The position numbers and the translations under genes were made by a program. 64,000 nt of DNA from DATCMH01 sp036563505 (GTDB taxonomy: Bacteria > Pseudomonadota > Alphaproteobacteria > Rhizobiales > Beijerinckiaceae), in contig DATCMH010000002.1 of assembly GCA_036563505.1 (NCBI GenBank), forward strand, positions 372,001-436,000, read 5' to 3'. The notes beneath the pieces were generated by a model. The model saw only the letters and a program-made list of their open reading frames with translations. It had not been told where the DNA came from and searched no databases. Shown here piece after piece: positions 27,139 to 36,145 of this stretch. Numbering within the stretch: the first letter of the stretch is position 1; each line of letters opens with the position of its first letter.

Positions 27139-27303
27139 TCAGTGAACCTCGGTCTGGCCCCAGCGTTCGCGCGTCGCAGCCTTGTCGGCCTCGGTGCGGC
27201 GGCGTCCGCGCTGCTTGTAGGTGTAGAGCGCGGCGAGCGGAAAACCGATCAGGATGCCGATCCCGAGCAGGATCCAGAGATACATGGGAAAGCCGGCGTC
27301 CAT
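27139..27303 (-). CDS. Small single-pass membrane protein
   Basis: A 54-residue peptide starting at ATG 27303. It has one hydrophobic helix (YLWILLGIGILIGFPLAALY, about residues 8-27) followed by a strongly basic and polar tail (KQRGRRRTEADKAATRERWG). Nothing identifies its function. The earlier start at 27426 adds a segment without protein character. The arrangement is common for small inner-membrane proteins of unknown role upstream of obgE. Confidence 0.5.
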   Translation of the reverse strand: MDAGFPMYLWILLGIGILIGFPLAALYTYKQRGRRRTEADKAATRERWGQTEVH

Positions 27304-27475
27304 GGGGGACCTCGTCGGTGGCTGAAGGCAAGGGTCAGCCGACCAACGTCGCGGAATGCGGATCGATCCATTTGGCGAGCCGAGCGAGGCCGGGACACAG
27401 CGGCACGGGGTCACAAGAACGCCCAAGCGCGCTCCGGACCCGCCGTTGAGGAACGCTTGTGCCGTGAGGTCGAGG

Positions 27476-27784
27476 CTACGCCAGCGCCTCCGGCCGCTTC
27501 ACCTCGATCTCGACGAAGGCGATGGGGTGGGGCGAGCCGTTCATGACGTCGTGGCGAATGCCGGCCGGACGCCGGTAGGACTGGCCCGCCACGAGGCTGG
27601 TTTCGCTCACACTCTGCCCATCATGGACGCGCAGCACGCCGTCGGTGAGCATGATCACGAAATAGGGCCAGCCGTGCTCGTGCCAGCCCGTCGCGGCGCC
27701 TGGCGCGAAGTCCCATCGCGTGATCCGGGCCACCGCGTCGTCCTGCTGCACGCTGGGCTGGGCGGGGATGGTGCAAGCGAACAA
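27476..27784 (-). CDS. Cupin domain protein
   Basis: A 102-residue single cupin. Motif 1 lies in GAATGWHEHGWPYFVIMLTD split as GWHEHGWPYF and VIMLTDG, providing two His ligands; motif 2 is in YRRPAGIRHDVMNGSP with the third His. These small metal-binding barrels often act as dioxygenases or ligand sensors; no substrate is evident. The gene lies 66 bases downstream of a MarR-family gene on the same strand, so the two may be one unit in which the regulator controls the cupin. Confidence 0.8.
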   Translation of the reverse strand: MFACTIPAQPSVQQDDAVARITRWDFAPGAATGWHEHGWPYFVIMLTDGVLRVHDGQSVSETSLVAGQSYRRPAGIRHDVMNGSPHPIAFVEIEVKRPEALA

Positions 27785-27850
27785 GGATCAGCTCCGGGCG
27801 GGACAGTCCCGAAACAGACCAGACGGCGCCGCGGCCCGCAAGCGCTGGCC

Positions 27851-28342
27851 TCAAGGGTGCGCAGCGTCTGCCAAGATCCGCGCCTTGCGCGAGGGTGGCT
27901 CGGCCGCGCGCGGCACGCCGTCCGGTTGCGCTCCCTGGGCGGCGCGCAGGACGCCTTCGAGCCCGCGCGCGAAGCCCTGGCGCTCCTTGGCATCGAGCGT
28001 ATCGAGGGCAGAGACGATCGCGCCCATGGGATCGCCGGCGAGACGATCGCGCCCGGCCTGGGTCAAGGCCACGCGCCGCGACCGGCCCCGCCCGCGGCCG
28101 TCCACGTTCTCGAGGAGGCCTTTGGTCATCAGCGTGCGAACCGTCCGGGTGACCGGACCGATGGCAAGGCCCTGAAAGCGGGCGAGCGCGCTCGCCGTGC
28201 GCTGGTCGGGCTCGGCCCAGGCGAAGTAGCGCAGTGCCGTCCATTGCGCCGGATACAGTCCCTCACTGAACCCGAAGGAGTGCAAGGCACGGGAGGTCTG
28301 CTCGACGAGGCGCGCGAGAGTGGATGCTGAGATAGACGTCAT
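27851..28342 (-). CDS. MarR-family transcriptional regulator
   Basis: A 163-residue winged-helix protein. The core reads YPAQWTALRYFAWAE, then TASALARFQGLAIGPVTRTV split as TASALARFQGL and GPVTRTVRTLMTKGLL for the recognition helix, and GRGRGRSRRVALTQAGRDRL for the wing and following helix. MarR dimers usually repress nearby genes and release on binding a small ligand. The ATG at 28342 gives the usual MarR length; a frame reaching 28405 adds an unlikely extension. The regulated gene is probably the cupin just downstream. Confidence 0.82.
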   Translation of the reverse strand: MTSISASTLARLVEQTSRALHSFGFSEGLYPAQWTALRYFAWAEPDQRTASALARFQGLAIGPVTRTVRTLMTKGLLENVDGRGRGRSRRVALTQAGRDRLAGDPMGAIVSALDTLDAKERQGFARGLEGVLRAAQGAQPDGVPRAAEPPSRKARILADAAHP

Positions 28343-28607
28343 CGGAGCGAAAAACTCGAGATGAATATGGGACCGGCGTGGGCTCTCACCTGCGGCGGCG
28401 TACAAACAAAGTTCACGAATGCAATATCCCGGCGAGCCGGGTTAACATGGGTTGATGAAACCACGTCACGGCGCAGCTTGCAAGATTTCGGGGCCTGGCA
28501 GGATTCCGCGGCGAGCGCGCGCTCCGGGCTTCGTGATCGACCGTTGCGGCACCGACATCGTCGGTCAGACGTTACAGTGCCGATGTTTTGGAGCGTTCTT
28601 GAAGTCC

Positions 28608-28913
28608 ATGATCCGTCCCGCTCTCCTCGCCGCTTTCCTCATCCTGCCGGCCCTGACCAGCCCGGCGCTCGCCCAAGGGCGTCCCTCGACCGACCGTCTG
28701 TCCTGCGCCCAAGCCGCGGGCATCGTGCGGGCGCAAGGCGCGATCGTGCTCGGCACCGGCGGTTTCACCTACGATCGCTTCGTAAGCGACCGCAGCTTCT
28801 GCCAGATCACCGAGATCGCGATCCCGGCCTTTGCTCCGGCGCTGGACACGCCCCAGTGCTTCGTCGGCTACCGCTGCCGCGAGCCGAGTTCCGAGCGGTT
28901 CCGGGACGATTGA
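28608..28913 (+). CDS. Small exported Cys-containing protein of unknown function
   Basis: A 101-residue protein with a clear signal peptide (MIRPALLAAFLILPALTSPALA, cleavage near residue 23). The mature part has four cysteines (SCAQ, FCQI, QCFV, YRCRE), suggesting two periplasmic disulfides. It contains AQAAGIVRAQGAIVLGTGG and ITEIAIPAF, a pattern seen in small rhizobial exported proteins without known role. The ATG at 28608 is chosen because it opens the signal peptide; the frame upstream has no coding character. Confidence 0.7.
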   Translation: MIRPALLAAFLILPALTSPALAQGRPSTDRLSCAQAAGIVRAQGAIVLGTGGFTYDRFVSDRSFCQITEIAIPAFAPALDTPQCFVGYRCREPSSERFRDD

Positions 28914-29246
28914 GGAACAGGCGAGTTATTTTGAGCTGTCACCCGTGGCGGCGAGCCCCCCTCACCCTCGCTTCACTTCGTTGCGCTTGCTCGCGCGGAA
29001 CATATCGTTCCGCGCGAGCCCTCTCCTCGCAAGCGGGGCGAGGAGAAAAGCGCACCACTGCTTTTGTTCATCCAGAACAGCGCCGAGGCCCGGCCGTCAT
29101 CACCTCTCCCCGCGGGCGGGGAGAGGGCTTCGCCTGCGCACCGGCAGGCGAAGCGAGCGCGTCAGCGCGAAGGTGAGGGGGAATCGGGCATAGACCCGAG
29201 CACTTCAGACCACACCCGCATCGGTCGCGGCGTCGGCCCGGTCGTT
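28914..29246. repeat. Repeat-filled gap (family A element)
   Basis: Convergent intergenic DNA. From about 28956 to 29191 a family A element shows CCCCCTCACCCTCGCTTCAC at the left, CCCTCTCC and GGGAGAGGGCTTCGCCTGCG arms in the middle, and GCGCGAAGGTGAGGGGG at the right. An internal palindrome GCGCGGAACATATCGTTCCGCGC read as CGCGGAAC-ATAT-GTTCCGCG lies near 28993-29016. No gene is visible. Confidence 0.75.
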
Positions 29247-30266
29247 TCACTCCGTGCCGAAGAACCGGATCTCGCTCACTTGGCGCGACACTTCGCCCGG
29301 CCGCAGGATGCAGGGTGGAAAATGCGCCCGGTTCGGGCCGTCGGGGAAGCGCTGCGGTTCGAGGCACAGGCCCGCGCGGGGGCCGTAGACGGCACCGTCG
29401 AGGCCGCTGAGCGTGCCGTCGAGCAGGTGGCCGTCGTAGAACTGCACGCCCGGTTCCGTGGTCCAGAGCTCGAGGCCGACGCCGCTCGTCCGCGAGAGCA
29501 GGGTCGCGGCATGGCCCAGCGCGCCCCGCGGGTGGCGCAGGACGTAGTTGACGTCGTAAGTCGTGCGGCACTGCAGGAGCTGGGAGGCACCGATGGGCCG
29601 AAGCTCCGTGAAGTCGTAGGACGTACCGGCCACCGCCCGCACCTCCCCCGTCGGGATCAGCTCCGCGTCGGTCGGCGTGATGAAGTCGCCCGCGATCAAG
29701 AGGTGATGCGAGCAGACGTCCTTGGTGCCGTCGAGGTTGTAGTAGGAATGGGTGGTGAGGTTCACCGGCGTCGGCCGGTTGCAGGTCGCCTGGAGCTCGA
29801 CGCGAAGCGTCGCGGGTTCGAGGAGCGTATAGGTGCAGGTGGCGAAGAGGTCGCCCGGATAGCCCATGTCTCCGTCCTTCGAGACGAGGCCCAGGGTCAC
29901 CCCTGAGCGATGCCGGTCGAGGACGGACCAGAGGCGCTGGCCGAAGCCCGTCGGCCCGCCATGGAGCTGGTGGCGGCCCTCGTTGGGGTCGAGCCGGTGC
30001 TCCTCCCCGTCGAGGGCGAAGCGGGCGCCCGCGATCCGGTTGCCGTAGCGGCCGACGATGGCGCCGAAATAGGGCGAGCGCTCGATGTAGTCCTCGATCG
30101 TCTCGAGCCCGAGCACCACCCGCTGCGGGCCTTTGGGGCCCGGCACGACGAGGTCGCGCACCACCGCGCCCCAGGTAATGATCTTCGCGACCGCCCCTGC
30201 CTGGGTGCAGAGCCGGACTTCGAGGATGTCGGTCTCGCCGATGCGGGCGAAGCGGGAGACGGTCAC
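29247..30266 (-). CDS. galM: Aldose 1-epimerase (galactose mutarotase)
   Basis: A 339-residue mutarotase that interconverts alpha and beta aldoses. Motifs include FGAIVGRYGNRIAGARF, EGRHQLHGGPTGFGQRLW, the catalytic-His segment NLTTHSYYNLDGT and the catalytic-Glu segment WTTEPGVQFYDG. The start is GTG at 30266, directly abutting the TGA of the preceding lactonase gene with no gap, so the two are translationally coupled. Together they fit sugar or sugar-acid catabolism, for example an arabinose- or galactose-type oxidative route, but no dehydrogenase is adjacent. Confidence 0.93.
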   Translation of the reverse strand: MTVSRFARIGETDILEVRLCTQAGAVAKIITWGAVVRDLVVPGPKGPQRVVLGLETIEDYIERSPYFGAIVGRYGNRIAGARFALDGEEHRLDPNEGRHQLHGGPTGFGQRLWSVLDRHRSGVTLGLVSKDGDMGYPGDLFATCTYTLLEPATLRVELQATCNRPTPVNLTTHSYYNLDGTKDVCSHHLLIAGDFITPTDAELIPTGEVRAVAGTSYDFTELRPIGASQLLQCRTTYDVNYVLRHPRGALGHAATLLSRTSGVGLELWTTEPGVQFYDGHLLDGTLSGLDGAVYGPRAGLCLEPQRFPDGPNRAHFPPCILRPGEVSRQVSEIRFFGTE

Positions 30267-31145
30267 TCAGCCCTCGAAAACGTTGGCGGCCAAGCCCTTG
30301 ATGCCGGTCTCGACGCTGAAGACATGGCCGGCCTGCGGATCGATGGAGGGGTCGCGGCCAATGCCCGCCGTGGTGATGAAAAGCGTGGTGAGGTCCGGCC
30401 CGCCGAAGCAGCACTTCGTGACCTGAGCCGTCGGCACCGGCACGACGCGCTCGACGGAGCCGTCCGGCGCGAAGCGAGTGACCCGCGAAGCGCCCCAATG
30501 GCACACCCAGAGATGGCCCTGCGCATCCACGGCGCAGCCGTCGGGGCTGCCCCAGCCCTCCTCGAAGCGGGCGAAGCGCTGCGCCTCGCCCGGCACGCCG
30601 TCGGTCAGGAGGTGGGCGTAGATCATGTGGCCCTTGGTATCGATCGTGTAGAGCGTCTGGCCGTCGTGGCTCACGGCTGGGCCGTTGGTGATCGGGACGC
30701 CATCACGAAAGGATTCGAGCGTCTCGCCGTCATAGCGCCAGAAGGCTCCCGTCGCCTCCGCCTCGTCGTCGTCCATGGTGCCGAAATACAGCGTCCCGTC
30801 CGGCCCGACATGGCCGTCGTTGATGCGGTTGCCCGGCTTGTCGGGCTCCGGCTGGACGAGAGGCTGCACCTGCCCGCCGAAGAGGTGCAGCTTGACGAGG
30901 CCGGACTTGAAGCCGGCGATGACGATGTCCGTGTCGGGGGTCAGCGCGACGAAGCCGACCCGCTCGGGGCAGGCCTGGCGCTCCACGTGGCCGGTCTCGG
31001 GATGGTAGCGGTAGACGGCGGGGTTCTTGATGTCGACCCACAGGAGAGTGCCCGTGCGATGGTCCCACAGCGCTCCCTCGCCGAGGGTACAGCCGGCCGG
31101 ATGGAGGAGCCGGGGCGTCTCGGGATGAACCGCCGGATGGGTCAT
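30267..31145 (-). CDS. SMP-30/gluconolactonase family protein
   Basis: A 292-residue six-bladed beta-propeller lactonase. It opens LGEGALWDHRTGTLLWVDI with the metal-ligand Glu, and shows NRINDGHVGPDGTLYFGTMD, PNG-like ITNGPAVSHDGQTLYTID and GSPDGCAVDAQGHLWVCHWG with the conserved Asp. Members open sugar lactones such as gluconolactone or arabinonolactone using a divalent metal. It precedes galM on the same strand without a gap. The spacer to the divergent ribA (31146-31356) must hold both promoters. Confidence 0.9.
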   Translation of the reverse strand: MTHPAVHPETPRLLHPAGCTLGEGALWDHRTGTLLWVDIKNPAVYRYHPETGHVERQACPERVGFVALTPDTDIVIAGFKSGLVKLHLFGGQVQPLVQPEPDKPGNRINDGHVGPDGTLYFGTMDDDEAEATGAFWRYDGETLESFRDGVPITNGPAVSHDGQTLYTIDTKGHMIYAHLLTDGVPGEAQRFARFEEGWGSPDGCAVDAQGHLWVCHWGASRVTRFAPDGSVERVVPVPTAQVTKCCFGGPDLTTLFITTAGIGRDPSIDPQAGHVFSVETGIKGLAANVFEG

Positions 31146-31356
31146 GCTGTGTTCTCCGCCCGCTCGTTTCGCCCGCTGCCGGGCCGGTGAAGGAAACTCG
31201 CCAGCGGCGGACGGGTTCGGGTCCCCGCCGCATCAGTTCGCCCGGTCCATTCCGCGGACGCGCATTACATCGCGGCGACAACGGGTGTCGCGCGGCCCGG
31301 AGAGCGCGTATGTGAGGCGGGCGGAACCGAATGTAACCCCAACCCAGCCGCCCGCC

Positions 31357-32463
31357 ATGATGCGCCTGACTTTGAGCCTGTCCGAAGACCGCGACGAAGC
31401 GTCGGTGGAGCGCGCGGTCGCCGAGCTGCGCGCTGCCCGTCCCGTGCTGATCGAGCGCGAGGGTGAGCGGGTGCTCGCGCTCTCCGTCGAAGGCCTCGAC
31501 GCGGCGCGCTGCGCGGCGCTCGACGGGGTGGCGCTTGGCCAGGCGCGCCTCGTCCTGCCGGCGCCGCGCCTGCGCCGTCTCGGGCTGGAGCGGGCGGAGG
31601 CCGGCGCGATCGCCCTGCCCCGCCTCGATCCGACCCGCATCGAGGCGCTGGCCCTCCGGCTGGAGGTCCGCGCCGACGCGCCCGTCCACGCCCTCCAGCC
31701 CCTCGACCTCGACGCCCTCGAACTCGCCCGCCTGGCCCAGCTCCTGCCCGCCCTGGTTCTTGTGCCGCTGGCCCCGAGCGTCACCGTCGAGGACTCGATC
31801 CTCGCCGTGCGCGGCGTAGCGCTCGCCGCCTACCGGACAGCCCAGGCCCAGCGCCTCGCGATCGTCAGCCGGGCCCCGGTGCCCCTCGAAGGCGCGCCTG
31901 AGACGGAATTCGTGGTGTTTCGCGGCGGCGAGGGCCTGCGCGACCAGGTGGCCGTGATCGTCGGCCGACCGGATCCGACGCGCCCCGTCCCCGTGCGCCT
32001 GCACTCCGCCTGTCTGACGGGCGACCTCTTCGGCTCGCTCAAATGCGATTGCGGCGACCAACTGCGCGGCACGGTGCGAGCGCTGGCCGAGGCCGAGGGT
32101 GGCATCGTGCTCTACCTCGACCAGGAGGGGCGCGGGAACGGTCTCGCCAACAAGATCCGCGCCTACAAGCTGCAGGCGCAAGGCTTCGACACCTACGAGG
32201 CCGATGCCGCGCTTGGCTTTCCCCTCGACCAGCGCCGCTTCGACTTCGCCGGCAGCATGCTGCGCCAGCTCGGCGTCACGCAGGTCAAGCTCCTCACCAA
32301 CAACCCGGACAAGGCGGCGGCGCTGCGGGCGGCAGGGCTCGTCGTCACCGCCGAGGAGCGGGTGCTCGGCCGCGTGACCCCGGACAACGTGCGCTACCTC
32401 GCCGCCAAGCGCGACCGTACCGGCCACGCCCTGCCGCGGGACCTCGGCTGCGCGGGGGAGTGA
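31357..32463 (+). CDS. ribA: GTP cyclohydrolase II with N-terminal extension
   Basis: A 368-residue protein. The C-terminal two-fifths is a canonical RibA: the zinc site LHSACLTGDLFGSLKCDCGD (Cys219, Cys230, Cys232), YLDQEGRGNGLANKIRAY, the Tyr/Asp stretch DTYEADAALGF and LLTNNPDKAAAL. It opens GTP to start riboflavin synthesis. The first 170 residues resemble a worn DHBP synthase-like or rhizobial-specific extension rather than an active RibB: the acidic and His catalytic motifs of RibB are not visible. The ATG at 31357 (or 31360) is preferred over an upstream in-frame start. No FMN riboswitch pattern was seen upstream. Confidence 0.88.
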   Translation: MMRLTLSLSEDRDEASVERAVAELRAARPVLIEREGERVLALSVEGLDAARCAALDGVALGQARLVLPAPRLRRLGLERAEAGAIALPRLDPTRIEALALRLEVRADAPVHALQPLDLDALELARLAQLLPALVLVPLAPSVTVEDSILAVRGVALAAYRTAQAQRLAIVSRAPVPLEGAPETEFVVFRGGEGLRDQVAVIVGRPDPTRPVPVRLHSACLTGDLFGSLKCDCGDQLRGTVRALAEAEGGIVLYLDQEGRGNGLANKIRAYKLQAQGFDTYEADAALGFPLDQRRFDFAGSMLRQLGVTQVKLLTNNPDKAAALRAAGLVVTAEERVLGRVTPDNVRYLAAKRDRTGHALPRDLGCAGE

Positions 32464-33014
32464 GCGCCTCGCCGTGCCTTGGCTTGGTCGCCTTTGCCCC
32501 TTGTTGAAGAAGGTGCCCTCGCGTCATCGAGGGCGGATGAGGGGTGTTGGGCGGAGGCTCGAGTAGCGTAGAGTACCCCCTCACCCCCGCTCCGCCTTCG
32601 GCTGCGCTTGCTCGCACGGAACGTGTCGTTCCGCGCGAGCCCTCTCCCCTGCTGGGAGAGGGGTGACGCGCTCTGCCGGTTCAGGTCATAGACCAGACAT
32701 CCGACGCCCGGATGTAAGACCCTCTCCCCTCTGGGGAGAGGGCTTCGCCTGCGCACCGGCAGGCGAAGCAAGCGGAACGCAGTGGAGCGGAGGTGAGGGG
32801 AAGCCGGGCATAGCCCCGCACGCCTGAGACCACCCCTGTCGTTCGCGGGCTCGACCCGCGAACCTCGGCGCGAACACCCGAGACCACGGACCGAGATGGC
32901 CGGGTCAAGCCCGGCCATGACAAGGGTGGGGTGGGTCGTCTTGTTTCAGTAACCCCTCTTCGGCACACTCGCGCGCGAGGCCGAAATCATGGCCCGCGCG
33001 GGGGTTTCGACGTC
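32464..33014. repeat. Repeat-filled gap (families A and D)
   Basis: No gene is present in these 550 bases. 32577-32815 holds a family A block (CCCCTCACCCCCGCTCCGCC at the left, CCCTCTCCCC and GGGGAGAGGG arms, GCGGAGGTGAGGGG at the right). 32838-32924 holds a family D element, TCGTTCGCGGGCTCGACCCG leading to GATGGCCGGGTCAAGCCCGG with CATGAC after it, also found at 38344-38430. The short stretch 32930-33014 is the likely promoter and leader for lemA. Confidence 0.8.
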
Positions 33015-33581
33015 ATGACGGGTTGGATCACTCTCGGGGTCCTGGTGGTGCTCGCGCTCTACCTGATCTCGATCTACAACGGCCTCGTCGCGCTGCGGCA
33101 GCGGGTGTCCCAGGCCTTCGCGGACGTCGACGTGCAGCTCAAGCAGCGGCACGATCTCATCCCGAACCTCGTCGAGACGGTGAAGGGCTACGCGGCGCAC
33201 GAGCGCGGCACGCTCGACGCTGTCGTTCAGGCCCGCAACGCGGCGCTCAACGCGCAAGCGCAAGGACCGGCGCAGCAGGCGGCCGCCGAAGGTGCCCTCA
33301 GCGGGGCGCTCGGCCGCCTCATCGCGCTCGGCGAAAGTTATCCGGACCTGAAGGCTAGCGCCAACTTCCAGGAGCTGCAGACGGCTCTCGGCGAGACGGA
33401 GGACAAGCTCGCCGCCGCCCGACGCTTCTTCAACAACGCGGTGTCGGAATACAACGCCGCCATCCAGTCCTTCCCCGCGGCCCTGTTCTCGACCCCCATG
33501 GGCTTCACGCCCCAAACCTTCTTCGACGTCGGCGAGACGGAGCGCCAGGCGATCAGCACCGCGCCGCAAGTCAAGTTCTAG
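33015..33581 (+). CDS. lemA: LemA family protein
   Basis: A 188-residue LemA protein: one N-terminal transmembrane helix (about 3-24) and a long helical bundle facing the periplasm. Family motifs include LISIYNGLVALRQRV, VDVQLKQRHDLIPNLVETVK, AHERGTLDAVVQARN and the C-terminal FFNNAVSEYNAAIQSFP. The function is unclear. LemA genes regularly precede an M48 protease, as here (next gene 7 bases on), suggesting a joint envelope or stress role. The ATG at 33015 places the helix at the start. Confidence 0.92.
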   Translation: MTGWITLGVLVVLALYLISIYNGLVALRQRVSQAFADVDVQLKQRHDLIPNLVETVKGYAAHERGTLDAVVQARNAALNAQAQGPAQQAAAEGALSGALGRLIALGESYPDLKASANFQELQTALGETEDKLAAARRFFNNAVSEYNAAIQSFPAALFSTPMGFTPQTFFDVGETERQAISTAPQVKF

Positions 33582-33588
33582 GTCTCCC

Positions 33589-34680
33589 GTGCTGCCGGCC
33601 TTCGGCCTCTACACGCATATCCGGGCGAACCGGCGCCGATCCGCGCTGCTGATCGCGGGGCTCTTCGTCCTCGTCCTGGTGCTCACCTATGGCGGCTCCC
33701 TCGTCTGGCGCGGCTGGTGGTTCGGGCTGCCGAAGAACCCGGGACCAGCGCACCTGCAGGCGTTTCTGGAGGCGGCGGCGCGCGACACCCTCCTGCTCTC
33801 GCCCGTTGTGATCGCCGCCACCGCGGCCTGGGTCTTCGTCTCGACCCGCTTCCATCAGGCCCTCATCGACGCCGTGACGGGAGCGACGGAGATTGAGCGC
33901 AGCGCCGATCCGCGGCTCTACAGCATGCTGGAAAACCTCTGCATCAGCCGCGGCCTCGTCACGCCTCATCTCGGCATCATCGAGACGCCCGCCATCAACG
34001 CCTTCGCCAGCGGCATGAGGCAAGGCCAGTACCGGGTCACGGTCACCCGCGGGCTCCTCGACGCCCTCGACGACGAGGAGCTCGAGGCGGTGCTCGCCCA
34101 CGAGCTCACCCATATCCGCAACGAAGACGTGCGGCTGATGGTGGTCGCCGGCGTCGTGGCGGGGGTGATCTCCTTCTTCGGCGAGCTCGTCTTCCGCTGG
34201 CTCGACGTCGGCCGGATCCGCTCGTCCGGGGACGGCGACCGCAAGAAGGGCTCGGGCGCCATGCCAGCCATCCTCATCGGCCTGGCGCTGATCGCCGTCG
34301 CCTGGGGCCTATCTCTAGTCATCCGCTTCGCGCTGTCGCGGCGGCGGGAATACCTCGCCGATGCCGGCGCCGTGGAGCTCACCAAGAACCCGGACGCGAT
34401 GATCTCGGCGCTGCTCAAGATCGAGGGCAAGGGGGAATTGCCCGCCACGCCTTCGGGCATCATGGAGATGTGCGTCGACAACCCGCGCTCAGGCTTCGCC
34501 GACCTCTTCGCGACGCACCCCTCCATTGCGGACCGGGTCGCGGCGCTCGAGCGCTACGCCGGCGGCCACCGGCCGGCGACCCCGTTCCTGCCGCCCGGCG
34601 TCGAGGCGATGCTCAGCCGATCGGGCTCAGCCGAGACGCGCGCTCCGAGCACGCCCTGGGGTCCGGCGCCGCAGGCGTGA
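33589..34680 (+). CDS. M48 family (HtpX-like) membrane metalloprotease
   Basis: A 363-residue zinc protease. Two transmembrane helices (about 18-36 and 70-86) precede the catalytic region. The zinc motif HELTH is at 171-175, followed by the third-ligand Glu in SRRREYLADAGAV. Two more helices flank residue 190 and residue 235. The region TPHLGIIETPAINAFASG before the motif is typical of HtpX-like enzymes, which cut misfolded membrane proteins. The start is GTG at 33589, seven bases after the lemA stop. The C-terminus is Pro-rich. Confidence 0.9.
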   Translation: MLPAFGLYTHIRANRRRSALLIAGLFVLVLVLTYGGSLVWRGWWFGLPKNPGPAHLQAFLEAAARDTLLLSPVVIAATAAWVFVSTRFHQALIDAVTGATEIERSADPRLYSMLENLCISRGLVTPHLGIIETPAINAFASGMRQGQYRVTVTRGLLDALDDEELEAVLAHELTHIRNEDVRLMVVAGVVAGVISFFGELVFRWLDVGRIRSSGDGDRKKGSGAMPAILIGLALIAVAWGLSLVIRFALSRRREYLADAGAVELTKNPDAMISALLKIEGKGELPATPSGIMEMCVDNPRSGFADLFATHPSIADRVAALERYAGGHRPATPFLPPGVEAMLSRSGSAETRAPSTPWGPAPQA

Positions 34681-34978
34681 ACGGCGAAGGTCGTCGGAGC
34701 CTGCTCCCTCCCCTCAGGGGAGGGCCGGGGTGGGGTATGCCGCGCCAGCGGCAATCCTTCTCCGATCGCAACCGCCTGCAGTTCGCGCCTTGCAGCGCGT
34801 ACCCCACCCTGCCCTCCCCTGAGGGGAGGGAGGCCGGGGTGTGCCGGGATCCCCTTGTCATTCCGGGGCCGCGAAGCGGAACCCGGAACCCATGGCCGGG
34901 TGAGCGAGGGCGAGCAGCATCTATTCCCGTCGTGGATTCCGGGCTCGCCTGCGGCGCCCCGGAATGACAACAGAGGCC
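34681..34978. repeat. Repeat-filled gap (families F and C)
   Basis: 34708-34831 is an inverted repeat with CTCCCCTCAGGGGAGGG at both ends (CCCTCCCCTCAGGGG and CCCCTGAGGGGAGGGAGG orientation), with GGTGGGGTATGCCG and GCGTACCCCACCC arms inside. 34857-34968 is a family C element (GTCATTCCGGGG to CCCCGGAATGAC). The gap lies between convergent genes and holds no ORF of note. Confidence 0.8.
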
Positions 34979-36145
34979 TCACGCCCGCGCGGGCATGCCC
35001 GTCTCGATGATCTTCGCCCAGAGCGACACGCCGTAGGGGATGGCGTCGTCGTTGAAGTCGTAGGCCGGGTGGTGGACGCCCGCCGTGTCGCCATTGCCCA
35101 TGAAGATGTAGGCGCCCGGCCGCTCGTTGAGCATGTAGGAGAAATCCTCCGCGCCCATGAGCGGGGGCACCGTCGTGTCGACTCCCTGACCCACGGCTGA
35201 GGCGACCGCAGCCATGAAGGACGTGCGCTCCGGGTCGTTCATGGTGACGGGATAGCCGCGCTTGTAGTCCACGGTGGCCTTGGCGCCGAAGGCGGCGCAG
35301 GTCGCCTCGACGACGGCCTTGATCCGGGTCTCGCAGAGGTCGCGGACCTCCTCGGTCAGGGTCCGCACCGTGCCCTGGAGATGGGCGGTCTGCGGGATGA
35401 CGTTGTAGGTGTCGCCGGTCTTCACCATGCAGGTTGAGATCACCGCGCTCTCGAGAGGGTCGACGTTGCGGGCGACGATGGACTGCAGGGCCGTGATGAC
35501 ATGGGCCGTCACCAGCACCGTGTCGATGCAGTCATGCGGGCGCGCCGCGTGGCCGCCCTTGCCCTCGATGAAGATGTCGAAGCGGTCGGCCGCGGCCATC
35601 ATCGGGCCGGGGCGGATGGCGAAGGCCCCGACCGGGATGCCGGGCATGTTGTGCAGGCCATAGACCTCCTGGACGCCGAAGCGCTCCATCAGGCCGTCCT
35701 TGACCATCTCGTCGCCGCCCCCGCCGCCCTCTTCGGCCGGCTGGAAGATCATCACCGCCGTGCCGTCGAAGTTGCGGGTTTCGGCGAGGTACTTGGCTGC
35801 GCCGAGCAGCATGGCCGTGTGGCCGTCATGGCCGCAGGCGTGCATCTTGCCGGGCACCTTCGACTTGTAAGGGACGTCCGTCGCCTCCTCGATCGGCAGG
35901 GCGTCCATATCGGCGCGCAGCCCGATGACCTTGCCCGAGTTGTTCGTCCGGCCCTTGATGACGGCGACGACGCCCGTGCGTCCCAAGCCCGTGACGACCT
36001 CGTCGCAGCCGAACTCCTTGAGCTTCTCGGCGACGATGCCGGCGGTGCGATGGACGTCGAAGAGCAGTTCGGGGTTCTCGTGGAAGTCGCGGCGCCACAC
36101 GGCGATCTCGTCGGCGAGCGCGCTGACGCGGTTGATGACGGGCAT
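34979..36145 (-). CDS. M20 family amidohydrolase (hippurate hydrolase/HipO-like)
   Basis: A 388-residue zinc amidohydrolase. Metal and catalytic motifs are GLRADMDALPIEE, HACGHDGHTAMLLGAA, FQPAEEGGGGGDEM and GKGGHAARPHDCID. The C-terminal GAEDFSYMLNERPGAY and VHHPAYDFND complete the pattern of the HipO/AmhX/carboxypeptidase Ss1 group, which cleaves N-acyl amino acids or small amides. The ATG at 36145 fits the family start MPVINRVSALADEI. It is divergent from the first peptide-transport operon across 311 bases, suggesting that it processes the imported substrate. Confidence 0.92.
   Translation of the reverse strand: MPVINRVSALADEIAVWRRDFHENPELLFDVHRTAGIVAEKLKEFGCDEVVTGLGRTGVVAVIKGRTNNSGKVIGLRADMDALPIEEATDVPYKSKVPGKMHACGHDGHTAMLLGAAKYLAETRNFDGTAVMIFQPAEEGGGGGDEMVKDGLMERFGVQEVYGLHNMPGIPVGAFAIRPGPMMAAADRFDIFIEGKGGHAARPHDCIDTVLVTAHVITALQSIVARNVDPLESAVISTCMVKTGDTYNVIPQTAHLQGTVRTLTEEVRDLCETRIKAVVEATCAAFGAKATVDYKRGYPVTMNDPERTSFMAAVASAVGQGVDTTVPPLMGAEDFSYMLNERPGAYIFMGNGDTAGVHHPAYDFNDDAIPYGVSLWAKIIETGMPARA

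Noticed and set aside
28993..29016. Palindrome with ATAT centre considered as a regulator operator
   Set aside because: It is an inner part of a repeat element and recurs in related form near 32615-32640, so a specific operator is unlikely.
31146..31356. FMN riboswitch upstream of ribA
   Set aside because: No RFN-element conserved segments (such as the AGGGC and GGGG-GAAA blocks in order) could be found in this divergent spacer.
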